Source: CAYVTV01 sp964563105
GTDB taxonomy: Bacteria > Bacteroidota > Bacteroidia > Bacteroidales > GCA-2748055
DNA length: 64,000 bases
Reading direction: 5' to 3'
Assembly (NCBI GenBank): GCA_964563105.1
Contig: CAZLXM010000005.1
Location: 1 to 64,000, forward strand
This document shows, one piece after another, positions 1 to 9,146 of the stretch. Below the pieces are notes generated by a model. The model was not told where the DNA came from. It ran no database searches and saw only the letters and a program-made list of their open reading frames with translations. The translations under genes were made by a program, and so were the position numbers. Every line of letters starts with the position of its first letter. Positions within the stretch are counted from its first letter, which is position 1.

Positions 1-617
1 ATTTGAATTTAGGTGATTACGTATGGTTAGATTACAATGCAGATGGAAAAATAACAAATCAGGATAAGTTCCCAGTTAAAGGATGCGATTATCCGCCTAT
101 AACATACTCATTTTCAAGTGGGTTTTCATATAAGGGATTTGATTTTAATTTTTGGTGGCAAGGAAATATTGGCAAATGGGTTATATATACAATGAGTTTT
201 GAGTGTGAATTTCCACGTGGAAATCATAGCGTTCATGCCTCACAACTTGATTATTGGCGACCCGAAAACCCGGAGGCAACTCATGCTACATTACATTATT
301 TTTATGGGGCTGGTGGCCTGCCACAATATACTTGGGCCGGTGGGGCTGCACATGAAGGGTATGATCTTAGACTTCCCGGTAACTGGTGGAGAAACGCAAA
401 TTATTTACGGTTAAAGGATGTTTATGCTTCTTATACATTCAGCCCGGAATTTATGAAAAGGTCTTTAGGCCTTTCGAGCATACAAGTTTATACGACCGCT
501 AATAACCTTTTAACATTTACAAAATTGATTGAAGGTGATCCTGAAAGAAAAGATTTTCAGCGGGGATTTTATCCTTTAATGATTACTGCACAATTAGGTA
601 TTCGATTTACTTTTTAA
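1..617 (+). CDS. SusC/RagA-type TonB-dependent outer-membrane receptor, C-terminal part (5' cut by window)
   Basis: This is the last ~205 residues of a SusC-like receptor; the frame is open through base 1, so the gene begins outside the window. SusC proteins are 22-strand outer-membrane barrels that import glycan fragments with a SusD lid and TonB energy. The visible part has the Asp-rich D-x-N-x-D-G loop (DYNADGKI near the start) that precedes the last strands in this family, followed by alternating aromatic barrel strands and a terminal Phe (GIRFTF), the usual barrel-assembly signal. A SusD gene starts 21 bases downstream, so the two form a standard pair. The substrate cannot be read from this fragment. 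Confidence 0.9.
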   Translation, partial: LNLGDYVWLDYNADGKITNQDKFPVKGCDYPPITYSFSSGFSYKGFDFNFWWQGNIGKWVIYTMSFECEFPRGNHSVHASQLDYWRPENPEATHATLHYFYGAGGLPQYTWAGGAAHEGYDLRLPGNWWRNANYLRLKDVYASYTFSPEFMKRSLGLSSIQVYTTANNLLTFTKLIEGDPERKDFQRGFYPLMITAQLGIRFTF

Positions 618-638
618 ACTCTAATTTTTCAAAGTACA

Positions 639-2495
639 ATGAAAAGATTTGTAATTATATTCCAGTTTATTTTAATCGCCGGAATGTTTTTTTTAATGTC
701 ATGTCTTGAAAGCTATCTTGATAAGGCTCCTGAATCTGGATTGCCTGAAGAAGAAGTTTTTAAAAAATTTGACAACGCTTATAAGTTCCTTGACTATTGT
801 TTTATTCCTACCGTTGCAGGTGAAAATAGCGGTGTTTTTGCAACATCTCAGTTAGGTTTATGTGCCAAAGGGCCTATTAATTATGATATTATTACTGACT
901 GGTGTGATGACGGGCGTGTTTCATGGTGGGAGTATCATAAACGGGGGCCGCTTGGTGACAATAATGTTCATTTTGGCCCATATCTCCCGGCATTTTTTCA
1001 AAAGATCAGGATTGCTAATATCTTTTTACAAAATGTAAAAAATGTAGAAGATGGTATAAAGGAAGAAATAGATGATTTAATAGGACGGGCGTATTTTGTT
1101 AGAGGATGGTGCCATTTTGAACTTTTTAGATTATGGGGCCCTATGCCTTATCTTACCAAACCATTAGGTGGAGACGATCAGTGGGATATTCCCCGTTTGC
1201 CTAAGCAAGAATGCTTAAAGAATATTGCCGCTGATATGGATACAGCAGCACTATATTTTGAAAAAGCAGGTAAAATGCGAAGAGATCCATTGCCAGGTCA
1301 AGCCGGACATCTTAATGCCCCAGATCAGAAATATCCTAACGGTTGTACTGCAAAAGCAATTAAAGCCCGTGCATTACTTTATGCAGCAAGCCCTCTTAAT
1401 AATGAAAGCAACGATATTGAATTATGGAAAGCTGCAACAATTGCAAATTGGGAAGCTTTAACGCTAGCTGAACAATATGGCTATGATTTGTTATCTCCTG
1501 AAAAATATTCTGATAATTATTATGGGGTAATGTATTCTAACGAGATGTTATGGGGACACCATTATGGGGTGTATAATTTTTCAGGTTCCGCTGCAAGCTT
1601 ACTACTGAGTGGTGTTGTTAATAATGCTTATTGTGGAACTTGTCCTACCCAAGGTACTGTTGATTTGTATGAAACTAAATGGGGTGATCCTTTGAATACA
1701 CAGGAAGATAGAGATGCCGCAGCCGCCCAGGGCCATTATAATGAGCAAGATCCCTTTGTAAACAGAGAACCCAGGTTTTATATTACTATTATATATAATG
1801 GGGCTCCATTAGAAGGTTATGGTACTGCTAAAATTTATTTTGAAATGAAAGATGGAGAAGCAGCATATTCAGAACTTGCAGCCCGTAATTATGCGCGAAA
1901 AACTGAAACAGGTTATTATTCTCGCAAAATTTGGGGAGGGGCAAGTCCGAAAAATCCAATTAATATTAGATATACCACTCCTATGATTCGTTTAGGTGAA
2001 TTATATTTAAACTATGCTGAGGCTGCAAATGAGGCGTATGGACCTAAAATGATACCCCCGGGAGCAACAATGACGGCCGTTGACGCCATTAATTTTATAA
2101 GAAATGGAGGGATAAATACTGCTGGTCGTAGTATTTCCAGATGGACTAGCGATCAAATTGCACCAGTGCAAGATCGACTAACTAATGATCGTGAAGTATT
2201 TAGAATCTGGAATGAGCGTAAAGTTGAATTATCATTTGAGGCTCAATATTATTTTGATATAAGACGTTGGAAGCATGCTCCGGTTACTATGGCCGGGCCA
2301 CTTATGGGTAATATGCCGGAAAAATTAAAAGAAGGTGAATATGATCCTGCAATATATCCTACCGGATTTAAATTCACGCGTTTACCTTTGTCGGATGACC
2401 GTCAATGTTATTGGATTGATGCTAAGTATTATCTTCCATTTACGTCGGCTGATTATAACAAAATTAAGAACTTTGATCCAGGTCAGCGCTGGTAA
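639..2495 (+). CDS. SusD/RagB family glycan-binding outer-membrane lipoprotein
   Basis: This is the surface lipoprotein partner of the upstream SusC; SusD proteins form the lid of the SusC barrel and bind the glycan. At 618 aa it is of normal to long size. A lipoprotein signal ends at MSC with Cys22 as the lipid anchor. The C-terminal part carries the family hallmark NERKVELSFEAQYYFDIRRW, and TPR-like helices fill the N-terminal half. The ATG at 639 lies 21 bases after the SusC stop with no clear Shine-Dalgarno, as is usual in this phylum. A second SusC begins 28 bases after its stop, so all four receptor genes are probably one transcript. Confidence 0.93.
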   Translation: MKRFVIIFQFILIAGMFFLMSCLESYLDKAPESGLPEEEVFKKFDNAYKFLDYCFIPTVAGENSGVFATSQLGLCAKGPINYDIITDWCDDGRVSWWEYHKRGPLGDNNVHFGPYLPAFFQKIRIANIFLQNVKNVEDGIKEEIDDLIGRAYFVRGWCHFELFRLWGPMPYLTKPLGGDDQWDIPRLPKQECLKNIAADMDTAALYFEKAGKMRRDPLPGQAGHLNAPDQKYPNGCTAKAIKARALLYAASPLNNESNDIELWKAATIANWEALTLAEQYGYDLLSPEKYSDNYYGVMYSNEMLWGHHYGVYNFSGSAASLLLSGVVNNAYCGTCPTQGTVDLYETKWGDPLNTQEDRDAAAAQGHYNEQDPFVNREPRFYITIIYNGAPLEGYGTAKIYFEMKDGEAAYSELAARNYARKTETGYYSRKIWGGASPKNPINIRYTTPMIRLGELYLNYAEAANEAYGPKMIPPGATMTAVDAINFIRNGGINTAGRSISRWTSDQIAPVQDRLTNDREVFRIWNERKVELSFEAQYYFDIRRWKHAPVTMAGPLMGNMPEKLKEGEYDPAIYPTGFKFTRLPLSDDRQCYWIDAKYYLPFTSADYNKIKNFDPGQRW

Positions 2496-2523
2496 ATTTA
2501 TAAACTTAAAAACTCTAATTACA

Positions 2524-5500
2524 ATGAGAATAAATTACAAAAAATATATTTATAAAAGTGTCAGGATTATCTGTATTCTTTTATTTATTATATCTATAAC
2601 CATTGATCTGAGTGCCCAGCGTGAATCAAAAGAGAAAGTAAGCGCCGTAAATATCACGTTGAGAATTGTTGATAATACTGGTCTCCCAATTCCAAAAGCT
2701 AATGTTGTAATAGGGGAAGGCAGAGTTCAAAGTATAAGTGATGAAAAGGGCTTGTGTATTTTCAATGCAAATCCATCAGATGTAATTGTTATAACTGCTC
2801 ATGGTTTTGAAAGAAGTGTTTTTATTGCACAGGAAATATTTAAAGAAAATGAGATAATTCTTAACAGATCAAAGCTGTATATGTCTAGTGACGATAATAT
2901 TCCTCTTCCTTATATGACATTAAAAAAGCGGTTTATAACAGGAAGTTATAACGTATTAAATGGAGATCAGCTTGAAAAGTATCCTTCACTTGATTTACGT
3001 AATTCTTTTACAGGACTTAATTCAGGTTTGCAAATAACAGAATTTGATGGGTCAACCGGGATATCAGCGGAAGAAACTTTAGGAAGTTATGGAATTACGA
3101 AAAAAGTAGGTATTTATTCAAGGGGAAGGAATATTGTTTTTATTATTGATAATGTGCCGATAGATATTACTGAAATGACACTTGATCCTCAGGAAATTGA
3201 GTCAGTAACAATAATTAAGGATATAGTTGGAAAAGCAATGTATGGCCCAATTGGAGCTGATGGTATTATCTATATTAAAACTAAACGAGGGAAAGCTTTT
3301 GAACGTATTTTAAATGTTGATGCTGAATATGGAATAGGGATGATTGACAGATTTCCTGAATGGGTTTCCGGGTCTGATTATGCCATGCTTAATAATCAAG
3401 CCAGATTNNNNNNNNNNGATGGATTACAACCAAAATATACAACATCAGATATTGCTGCATACGAAAAAAAAGATCCATATGATATGTTTCATCCAAGTAT
3501 TGATTTCAAAGGTATGATGCTTAAAAATACGAAATCACTACAGAGGGTAAATGTTTCTTCAAGTGGAGGAAGTGATAAGGTTCAATACTTTGCTTATCTT
3601 GGTTATAGTGGAGAGGGTGATATTTTTAAATTGGGTTCTATTGCTGATTATAATCGGATCAACACACGATCCAATATTGATATAAACCTCAATGAGTTTT
3701 TTGATTTACAGCTTGATATTGCTGCTGCAATTAATATCCGTCGTTCTCCTAATTATGGGTATACAGCCACTAGCGGGGAAACAGGCACTCAAATGGATAT
3801 GCTTGAGTTTAATTCTGTTGTGGATGATATCACAACTATACCGCCCATTGCTTTCCCTGTTTATGCAAATAATGATCCTGAATTGAAATCACCCTGGTTT
3901 GGAGTTAGTTCTATTTATAAATTTAATCCGATTGGTAATATAACAGAAAATGGTCATTATAGTGAAATAGGAAGAAAAGCATCTTCCAAACTAGCTTTAA
4001 CTTATAATTTTCGCAATTTTATACCTGGATTAAAATCACAGACTGCCCTGAATTTTGATGCACTTAATTTATTACGTAAAGGTAAAGCAACGGATTATAA
4101 TGCTTATATTGCTACTCCTTTACAAGGGACAATAAAGTTGACTAAAGTTCACGATGGCCTTGATAATCCTTCAATACTAAATTTACATGATTATTATTAT
4201 TTAATCTATTCAATTTCTGAAACTTTAAACTATGAAAAAAAATTTGGTAATCATGATTTACAATCATCATTAACTTATTTTATGTATAAGATGGCTCCTG
4301 ATGGCATCAGACATCCACAAAGAGAACAATTGAGTGTATTTACAGGGAACTATACTTTTAATGAAAAATATGCATTACAAGTACTGTTAAACTATGCCGG
4401 CACTTCCAGTTTTGCTGAGAATAAAAGATATAGACTTTTTCCATCAATAGGGGCAGCCTGGATAATTTCTGATGAGAGCTTCATGATGAATATGGAATTT
4501 ATTAACTTTCTAAAATTTCGTTTTGAAGCTGGTATTCTGGGTTATGAAAGCTGGCTTACACCTCATTATAATCTTGATAATTTTACAAGTAATACCGGGG
4601 CAAATTTTGGCCCTTATACTACCAATACCTGGTTTGGTACGAGCCCTGATGACAAACCATACAGAGCATATCCAAGCAGAATTGGTAATCCTGATCTTTC
4701 CTGGGAAAAAAGAAAAGAGGTCAGTATTGGGATGGATGCACTTATGTTTAATAATAAATTATTATTTGAACTAAGTTATTTCAATAATCTCCGTGACGGA
4801 ATTATAGTCCAAGTAGCAAACGCTATGCCTTACATAACCGGTTATTCTGCTGCATTGCCTTGGTTTAATTATAATAGTATAAGATACTTTGGATTAGAAT
4901 CCGAGATAAAATATACCAGTAATAAAGGAGCTTTTGGATATTCATTCGGTACTAATATTACTATTCAGAATTCAAAAATCGAAAAATATGATGAGCCTGC
5001 GTACCGATTTACATATCAAACACGGATAGGGAAGCCAGCTGATTCTTACTGGGGGCAAATCTGTCTGGGCAAATTTAGTAGTGATACAGAAACCCTTGAA
5101 ATACCTCAACTATTTGATGAAGTCTTAAAAAAAGGCGATCTAAAATATAAAGATATGAACAGTGATGGTGTTATTGATGATAATGATGAAAGTGTAATTG
5201 GACATACTTCGCCACGTCTTTATTATGCACTTAATTGCAGATTGAATTATAAGAATTTTGATTTAACATTAATTGGTACAGGGTGTGCATTTTTTGATCT
5301 TCCACTAACAAATAAATATTTTTGGAATGGATGGGGTGATAACACTTATTCTAAATTTGTTAGTGAGAATATAGAAGGGGATTATCCCAGGTTAACATAT
5401 TATAAAGTTAATAATAACTTTGTCAGATCAGACTTTTGGCTTGTTAGAGGAGATTATTTCAAAATTCAGAATTTAGAATTTGCTTATACTTTTGATGCCA

Positions 5501-5667
5501 ATAAAATGAATTTTATTCAGGCACAAAGGTTACGTTTATTTATTAGGGGTGCAAATCTATTAACTATATCTAAAGTTAAAGATGTTGATCCGGAGTCTAT
5601 TAATTCAGGTGTCACTGTGTATCCACTCTACAGAACTGTTTCTGGTGGAATTAAACTAACATTTTAA
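2524..5667 (+). CDS. SusC/RagA-type TonB-dependent receptor (second copy, contains an assembly gap)
   Basis: This is a full-length SusC-like receptor of about 1047 aa. I place the start at ATG 2524 because the next residues form a signal peptide (basic MRINYKKYIYK, then a hydrophobic stretch ending near LSAQ). The longer open frame back to 2335 would overlap the preceding SusD coding sequence by 160 bases. Order: signal peptide; a carboxypeptidase-regulatory-like beta-sandwich at about residues 40-115; a plug domain from about 140 to 270 ending in GADGIIYIKTKRG; then the barrel with a late D-x-N-x-D-G loop and terminal LTF. Ten Ns at 3408-3417 lie just after the plug; the frame is kept, but up to four residues are unknown. 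The partner SusD begins 3 bases after the stop. Confidence 0.92.
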   Translation: MRINYKKYIYKSVRIICILLFIISITIDLSAQRESKEKVSAVNITLRIVDNTGLPIPKANVVIGEGRVQSISDEKGLCIFNANPSDVIVITAHGFERSVFIAQEIFKENEIILNRSKLYMSSDDNIPLPYMTLKKRFITGSYNVLNGDQLEKYPSLDLRNSFTGLNSGLQITEFDGSTGISAEETLGSYGITKKVGIYSRGRNIVFIIDNVPIDITEMTLDPQEIESVTIIKDIVGKAMYGPIGADGIIYIKTKRGKAFERILNVDAEYGIGMIDRFPEWVSGSDYAMLNNQARXXXXDGLQPKYTTSDIAAYEKKDPYDMFHPSIDFKGMMLKNTKSLQRVNVSSSGGSDKVQYFAYLGYSGEGDIFKLGSIADYNRINTRSNIDINLNEFFDLQLDIAAAINIRRSPNYGYTATSGETGTQMDMLEFNSVVDDITTIPPIAFPVYANNDPELKSPWFGVSSIYKFNPIGNITENGHYSEIGRKASSKLALTYNFRNFIPGLKSQTALNFDALNLLRKGKATDYNAYIATPLQGTIKLTKVHDGLDNPSILNLHDYYYLIYSISETLNYEKKFGNHDLQSSLTYFMYKMAPDGIRHPQREQLSVFTGNYTFNEKYALQVLLNYAGTSSFAENKRYRLFPSIGAAWIISDESFMMNMEFINFLKFRFEAGILGYESWLTPHYNLDNFTSNTGANFGPYTTNTWFGTSPDDKPYRAYPSRIGNPDLSWEKRKEVSIGMDALMFNNKLLFELSYFNNLRDGIIVQVANAMPYITGYSAALPWFNYNSIRYFGLESEIKYTSNKGAFGYSFGTNITIQNSKIEKYDEPAYRFTYQTRIGKPADSYWGQICLGKFSSDTETLEIPQLFDEVLKKGDLKYKDMNSDGVIDDNDESVIGHTSPRLYYALNCRLNYKNFDLTLIGTGCAFFDLPLTNKYFWNGWGDNTYSKFVSENIEGDYPRLTYYKVNNNFVRSDFWLVRGDYFKIQNLEFAYTFDANKMNFIQAQRLRLFIRGANLLTISKVKDVDPESINSGVTVYPLYRTVSGGIKLTF
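3408..3417. other. Assembly gap (10 N) inside the second SusC gene
   Basis: Ten undetermined bases interrupt the coding sequence just after the plug domain. The reading frame is the same on both sides if the gap is exactly 10 bases, so the true gap is probably 10 bases plus or minus a multiple of three. Confidence 0.95.
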
Positions 5668-5670
5668 TTT

Positions 5671-7503
5671 ATGAAAACCATGAATATAAAAATATTTTTG
5701 CTTTCAGGGTTAATATTATTGTTATTAAGTGCATGCAAGGATTTTCTTGAGCCCTATCCTGTTGGAATAAGGACAAGTGATGAAATTTGGAAATATCAGG
5801 AAGATGTGCAGGGGCTCATCACCCGATGTTATGATAACATGTCTCAAAACTATGATAACAATGAAGGTGCTTATTTAGATGGTGCTACTGATGATGCAGA
5901 GATAACAAGTTCAACTCATGCTCTTCGACGACTGGCAACCGGAGCGATTACTACAGGCCAGGACCCTTTTTTAACCTATTGGAACAGAGCATATCAATCA
6001 ATTTATTTAGTGAATCTGTTTCTTAAGGACCGACGTGGTTATAATACACGTTTTTTGATTGATAAACATCTTAATGAGCTAATGCGCAATCGTTTACAAG
6101 GTGAAGCATTTGCACTAAGAGCGTGGTTTCAGTGGGATTTACTTCAGAAATTTGGAGGTAAAGGAACTAATGGTCAAATGCTTGGATTTCCTATAATATT
6201 AGAACCTCTTGATCCCGCTGAGGAAATTAATTATGCCCGGGATTCTTATGATGATTGTGTTAAACAAATTGTAAATGACTGTGACTCAGCATATAAGTAT
6301 CTTCCGATTGCACATCGTGATTTTCTTGTCGATCCTGGTGATCGATTATATGCTGGAGGAAAATATTGGGGCAGGATGGACGGGATAACAACTCGTGCAA
6401 TTAAAGCTTTAGTTTATCTTACCTGGGCAAGTCCAAGATTTAATCCAAACAATGATATATCACGCTGGGACAGTGCTGCTGTTAATGCTAAGGAAGTTAT
6501 GGATTTTAAACTTATGGTCGACAATGTGACTGGAGGGTTTAATCCGGTAACACAAGTTAACTGGTTTAATCCCAATTTTCCCGGTATTGTCTTTGCTTCA
6601 CGCTGGGTTACTTCAAATGCGACCATGGAAGCGATGGAACGTATGTTTTATCCTGGCGGCTTCCAGGGAAATGGTGCAATTGGTGCAACCCAGGAGCTTG
6701 TTAATGCTTTCCCTATGAAGAACGGATATCCAATTAATGATCCAGCCAACAGGGGTGGATATGATGCAACTAATCCATATAAAGACCGTGATCCACGTTT
6801 TTATAGTACAATATTTTATAATTCAGTCCAAGCAAGAAAAAATAACACAGGTGCAGTTATGTATACTTTCGAGAACTGGTCAAATGGAGGGAAAGATGCT
6901 GCAGGTTTATCATCTAAGAATAGTTTAACAAATTACCATATAAAGAAATTCGTATATATGGGGCTTAATTGGAGTGATGCTACCATTAGTCGACAACCTC
7001 ATTCGAAATTTTTTGTTCGTTGGGCTCATATGTGTCTGGTTTTTGCTGAAGCTGCAAATCATGTGGTTGGTCCAAATGATGATTCTAGATACGGTATTTC
7101 ACCAAAAACTGCTATTCAATATCTAAGGGCAAGAAAAACTACAGATGGAGCAACTGGTTTGTCCCCTAAAGTCCCGGAAAATGCTGATCCCTTTCTTAAT
7201 GAAGTTGCTGAATCCGGAGAAGCTGCATTTGATGCTCTAATAAAAAATGAACGCAGGATTGAGACGTGTTTTGAGGGATTAAGATTTTTTGATTTACGAC
7301 GTTGGACAACAGATCTCACAGAGCTAAATAAAGCTGTTCATGGTGTTCTAATTATTCGAAATGATGATCTTTCATTTACTTTCGATTTGAATTATGAGGT
7401 TGGCGGACGTTCCTTTTCATCAGCATACCTGCCAATACCTTATAGAGAAATTCTGAGAATGAGCAATCTTGTTCAGAATGAAGGCTGGGAAGGATGGTAT
7501 TAA
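5671..7503 (+). CDS. SusD/RagB family glycan-binding outer-membrane lipoprotein (second copy)
   Basis: This is the lid partner of the SusC that ends 3 bases upstream. It has 610 aa and a lipoprotein signal with lipobox LLSAC and Cys22 as anchor. The C-terminal hallmark NERRIETCFEGLRFFDLRRW is intact. It differs clearly from the first SusD of the window (different N-terminal loops and spacing), so the two pairs are not a recent tandem duplication and may recognise different parts of one glycan. An in-frame ATG nine bases later (5680) is an alternative start that would keep the signal peptide. Confidence 0.93.
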   Translation: MKTMNIKIFLLSGLILLLLSACKDFLEPYPVGIRTSDEIWKYQEDVQGLITRCYDNMSQNYDNNEGAYLDGATDDAEITSSTHALRRLATGAITTGQDPFLTYWNRAYQSIYLVNLFLKDRRGYNTRFLIDKHLNELMRNRLQGEAFALRAWFQWDLLQKFGGKGTNGQMLGFPIILEPLDPAEEINYARDSYDDCVKQIVNDCDSAYKYLPIAHRDFLVDPGDRLYAGGKYWGRMDGITTRAIKALVYLTWASPRFNPNNDISRWDSAAVNAKEVMDFKLMVDNVTGGFNPVTQVNWFNPNFPGIVFASRWVTSNATMEAMERMFYPGGFQGNGAIGATQELVNAFPMKNGYPINDPANRGGYDATNPYKDRDPRFYSTIFYNSVQARKNNTGAVMYTFENWSNGGKDAAGLSSKNSLTNYHIKKFVYMGLNWSDATISRQPHSKFFVRWAHMCLVFAEAANHVVGPNDDSRYGISPKTAIQYLRARKTTDGATGLSPKVPENADPFLNEVAESGEAAFDALIKNERRIETCFEGLRFFDLRRWTTDLTELNKAVHGVLIIRNDDLSFTFDLNYEVGGRSFSSAYLPIPYREILRMSNLVQNEGWEGWY

Positions 7504-7523
7504 CAATTAAAAATAAAGTGATC

Positions 7524-8501
7524 ATGAAAAAGATATTAGTTATTCTTGTAATTTTAATGGCTTTAGGATCATGTTATGAAGATTTTGTGAAAGATTATTA
7601 TTATTCAGCTATTTATTTTCCTAACCCAGTTAATGTCCGTACTGTCGTTGTTGGAGAAGGCTTGAAAGTTGATATTGGAGCAGTTTTAGGTGGTGTTATG
7701 GAAAATACGTATAATAGGAATGTCAATTTTAAAATAGATAATAGTCTTGTAACGGAAGATGTCCTAACACAAATGAGGGCTAGTACGTATGCATATATTA
7801 AAGAGGCAGTTGAAGGGCTTAGTGAGTTGCAACCTTTACCCGCTAGTTATTTTACTCTGAGTAATAATAATTTAATTGTTATTAAAAAAGGATGGCATAC
7901 AGGAACTGTTACGCTTAAAGTTGATTCAACCAGTTTTTTATCAGATCCTGAAACTCTTAAAGCAAAATATATCCTTCCGCTTTACATTAATACTGCCGAT
8001 GCAGATACGATACTTGAAGATAAACGGGTGACTACAATAGGTATAAAATATGAGAATATGCTTTTTGGCAATTATCTTCATGGCGGAGTTACCACCGTTA
8101 AGGACGGGTCGGACAATGTTATTAGCACAATTCAATATTATACTAAACGTTCTCAGGGTGATACGAAAATTTGGAAGCTTAGTACTATTTCTCCTGGCAC
8201 AGTTGCAAGCAATGGTTATAGTGATAAAACTTCAACCTCGAAAAATGAACTAACACTTACTGTCAGTGGTACAAATGTAACTATTGGAAGCGCTCCGGGA
8301 TCTACATACATTTACATTCCTAATGGTGATAATATTTATAATGGAGCAAAACTTCTTCAGGAAAGAAAAATATTTTTGAACTATAAGTATACCGATGGTA
8401 CCAATACCTATTACTGCCAGGATACTCTTACTTTTAGGAACCGTATACGTGACGGTGTAAATGAATGGCAGGATGAAAATCCTTCAAGTTACACTAAATA
8501 A
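7524..8501 (+). CDS. DUF1735/DUF4361 surface lipoprotein, probable glycan-binding protein
   Basis: This is the fifth gene of the receptor run, starting 20 bases after SusD. I prefer ATG 7524 over the open frame from 7494: it gives a clean lipoprotein signal (MKKILVILVILMALGSC, Cys17) and avoids overlap with SusD. The ~325-aa product has an N-terminal DUF1735-type domain (motif RTVVVGEGLKVDIGAVLGG) and a C-terminal half resembling DUF4361, starting near FGNYLHGGV. Proteins of this architecture commonly follow SusC/SusD pairs in Bacteroidota and act as surface glycan-binding proteins. That role is inferred from family and position; no catalytic motif is visible. Confidence 0.8.
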   Translation: MKKILVILVILMALGSCYEDFVKDYYYSAIYFPNPVNVRTVVVGEGLKVDIGAVLGGVMENTYNRNVNFKIDNSLVTEDVLTQMRASTYAYIKEAVEGLSELQPLPASYFTLSNNNLIVIKKGWHTGTVTLKVDSTSFLSDPETLKAKYILPLYINTADADTILEDKRVTTIGIKYENMLFGNYLHGGVTTVKDGSDNVISTIQYYTKRSQGDTKIWKLSTISPGTVASNGYSDKTSTSKNELTLTVSGTNVTIGSAPGSTYIYIPNGDNIYNGAKLLQERKIFLNYKYTDGTNTYYCQDTLTFRNRIRDGVNEWQDENPSSYTK

Positions 8502-9146
8502 TTTGTATAGTTTATTAATAGGAACTTTACCAGTAATTTATCAGTTTTATTATTTTTATTCTAATACATAACTATAAATTTCATTTTTTGATTTAAGCAT
8601 TATTTAAATATTAGAAAAATTGATTTACTATGCCGACTTAGATAATGAAATCTCATTGCCAAACTATTGTTTCTTAATATGGAGATCATAAATCAATTAT
8701 TCTCCTTAACCTGTTAATGTAATGCCGAATTCTGTTTAAGCAATAGAAATAACTGAATGTTTTGATTTGTTCAAAAGATGTTTACAATATGCTTAAAAAG
8801 TCATAAAAAGCTGTTTAAACATTGTTGATAAGCTTTTGATAATTTAAAAAAGAAGTTAAAAAGGAAGAGATTCTCTGTTTAGCTCCCATTAGGAAACTTG
8901 CATTCAGGCCGAATATTCCTGAACTGCTAACAATGTCGGCTGGTACCTGTTCGGCAGCAGGAAATATTTGCAAGCGGCAGTCTAAAACATTGATGAACAG
9001 GATTGTCTTAGTTTTTTTGCTTCAGGCTAATAGAAGTGATTTGGTATGAAATGAGAAAAATTGGACATGAGACAAGATTATGTTACTTGATTTTTAGAAA
9101 TCTTGTCTCTTATGATAAAACTCCTAAATACAAATACAAAATTCAA
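8502..9146. other. 645-base intergenic region between converging genes
   Basis: No convincing gene. The first ~310 bases are very AT-rich and contain a 10-base inverted repeat (AATTGATTTA at 8618-8627 and TAAATCAATT at 8689-8698). From about 8815 to 9030 the composition becomes less AT-rich and both strands carry start-less open frames (see findings). Near the end there is an 11-base perfect inverted repeat, GAGACAAGATT at 9069-9079 and AATCTTGTCTC at 9099-9109 with a 19-base loop, which could end transcription from the minus-strand peptidase gene. Confidence 0.6.
9069..9109 (-). terminator. Possible terminator hairpin after the M28 peptidase gene
   Basis: An 11-base perfect stem with a 19-base loop lies 38 bases downstream of the peptidase stop codon, in a convergent gap. 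On the minus strand the stem is followed within a few bases by a short T-run. The loop is long for an intrinsic terminator, so this remains tentative. Confidence 0.35.

Noticed and set aside
2335..2523. N-terminal extension of the second SusC from 2335
   Set aside because: It overlaps the SusD coding sequence by 160 bases and places 63 non-signal residues before a clear signal peptide; ATG 2524 is the natural start.
7494..7523. Start of the DUF1735 lipoprotein at 7494
   Set aside because: It overlaps the SusD stop and adds ten residues before a good lipoprotein signal at 7524.
9069..9109. Small RNA gene built on the 11-base inverted repeat
   Set aside because: Only a single stem with a long loop and no promoter box; a terminator is the simpler reading.
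8502..9146. Transposase remnant or insertion sequence
   Set aside because: No terminal inverted repeats with target duplication and no transposase motif in any frame.
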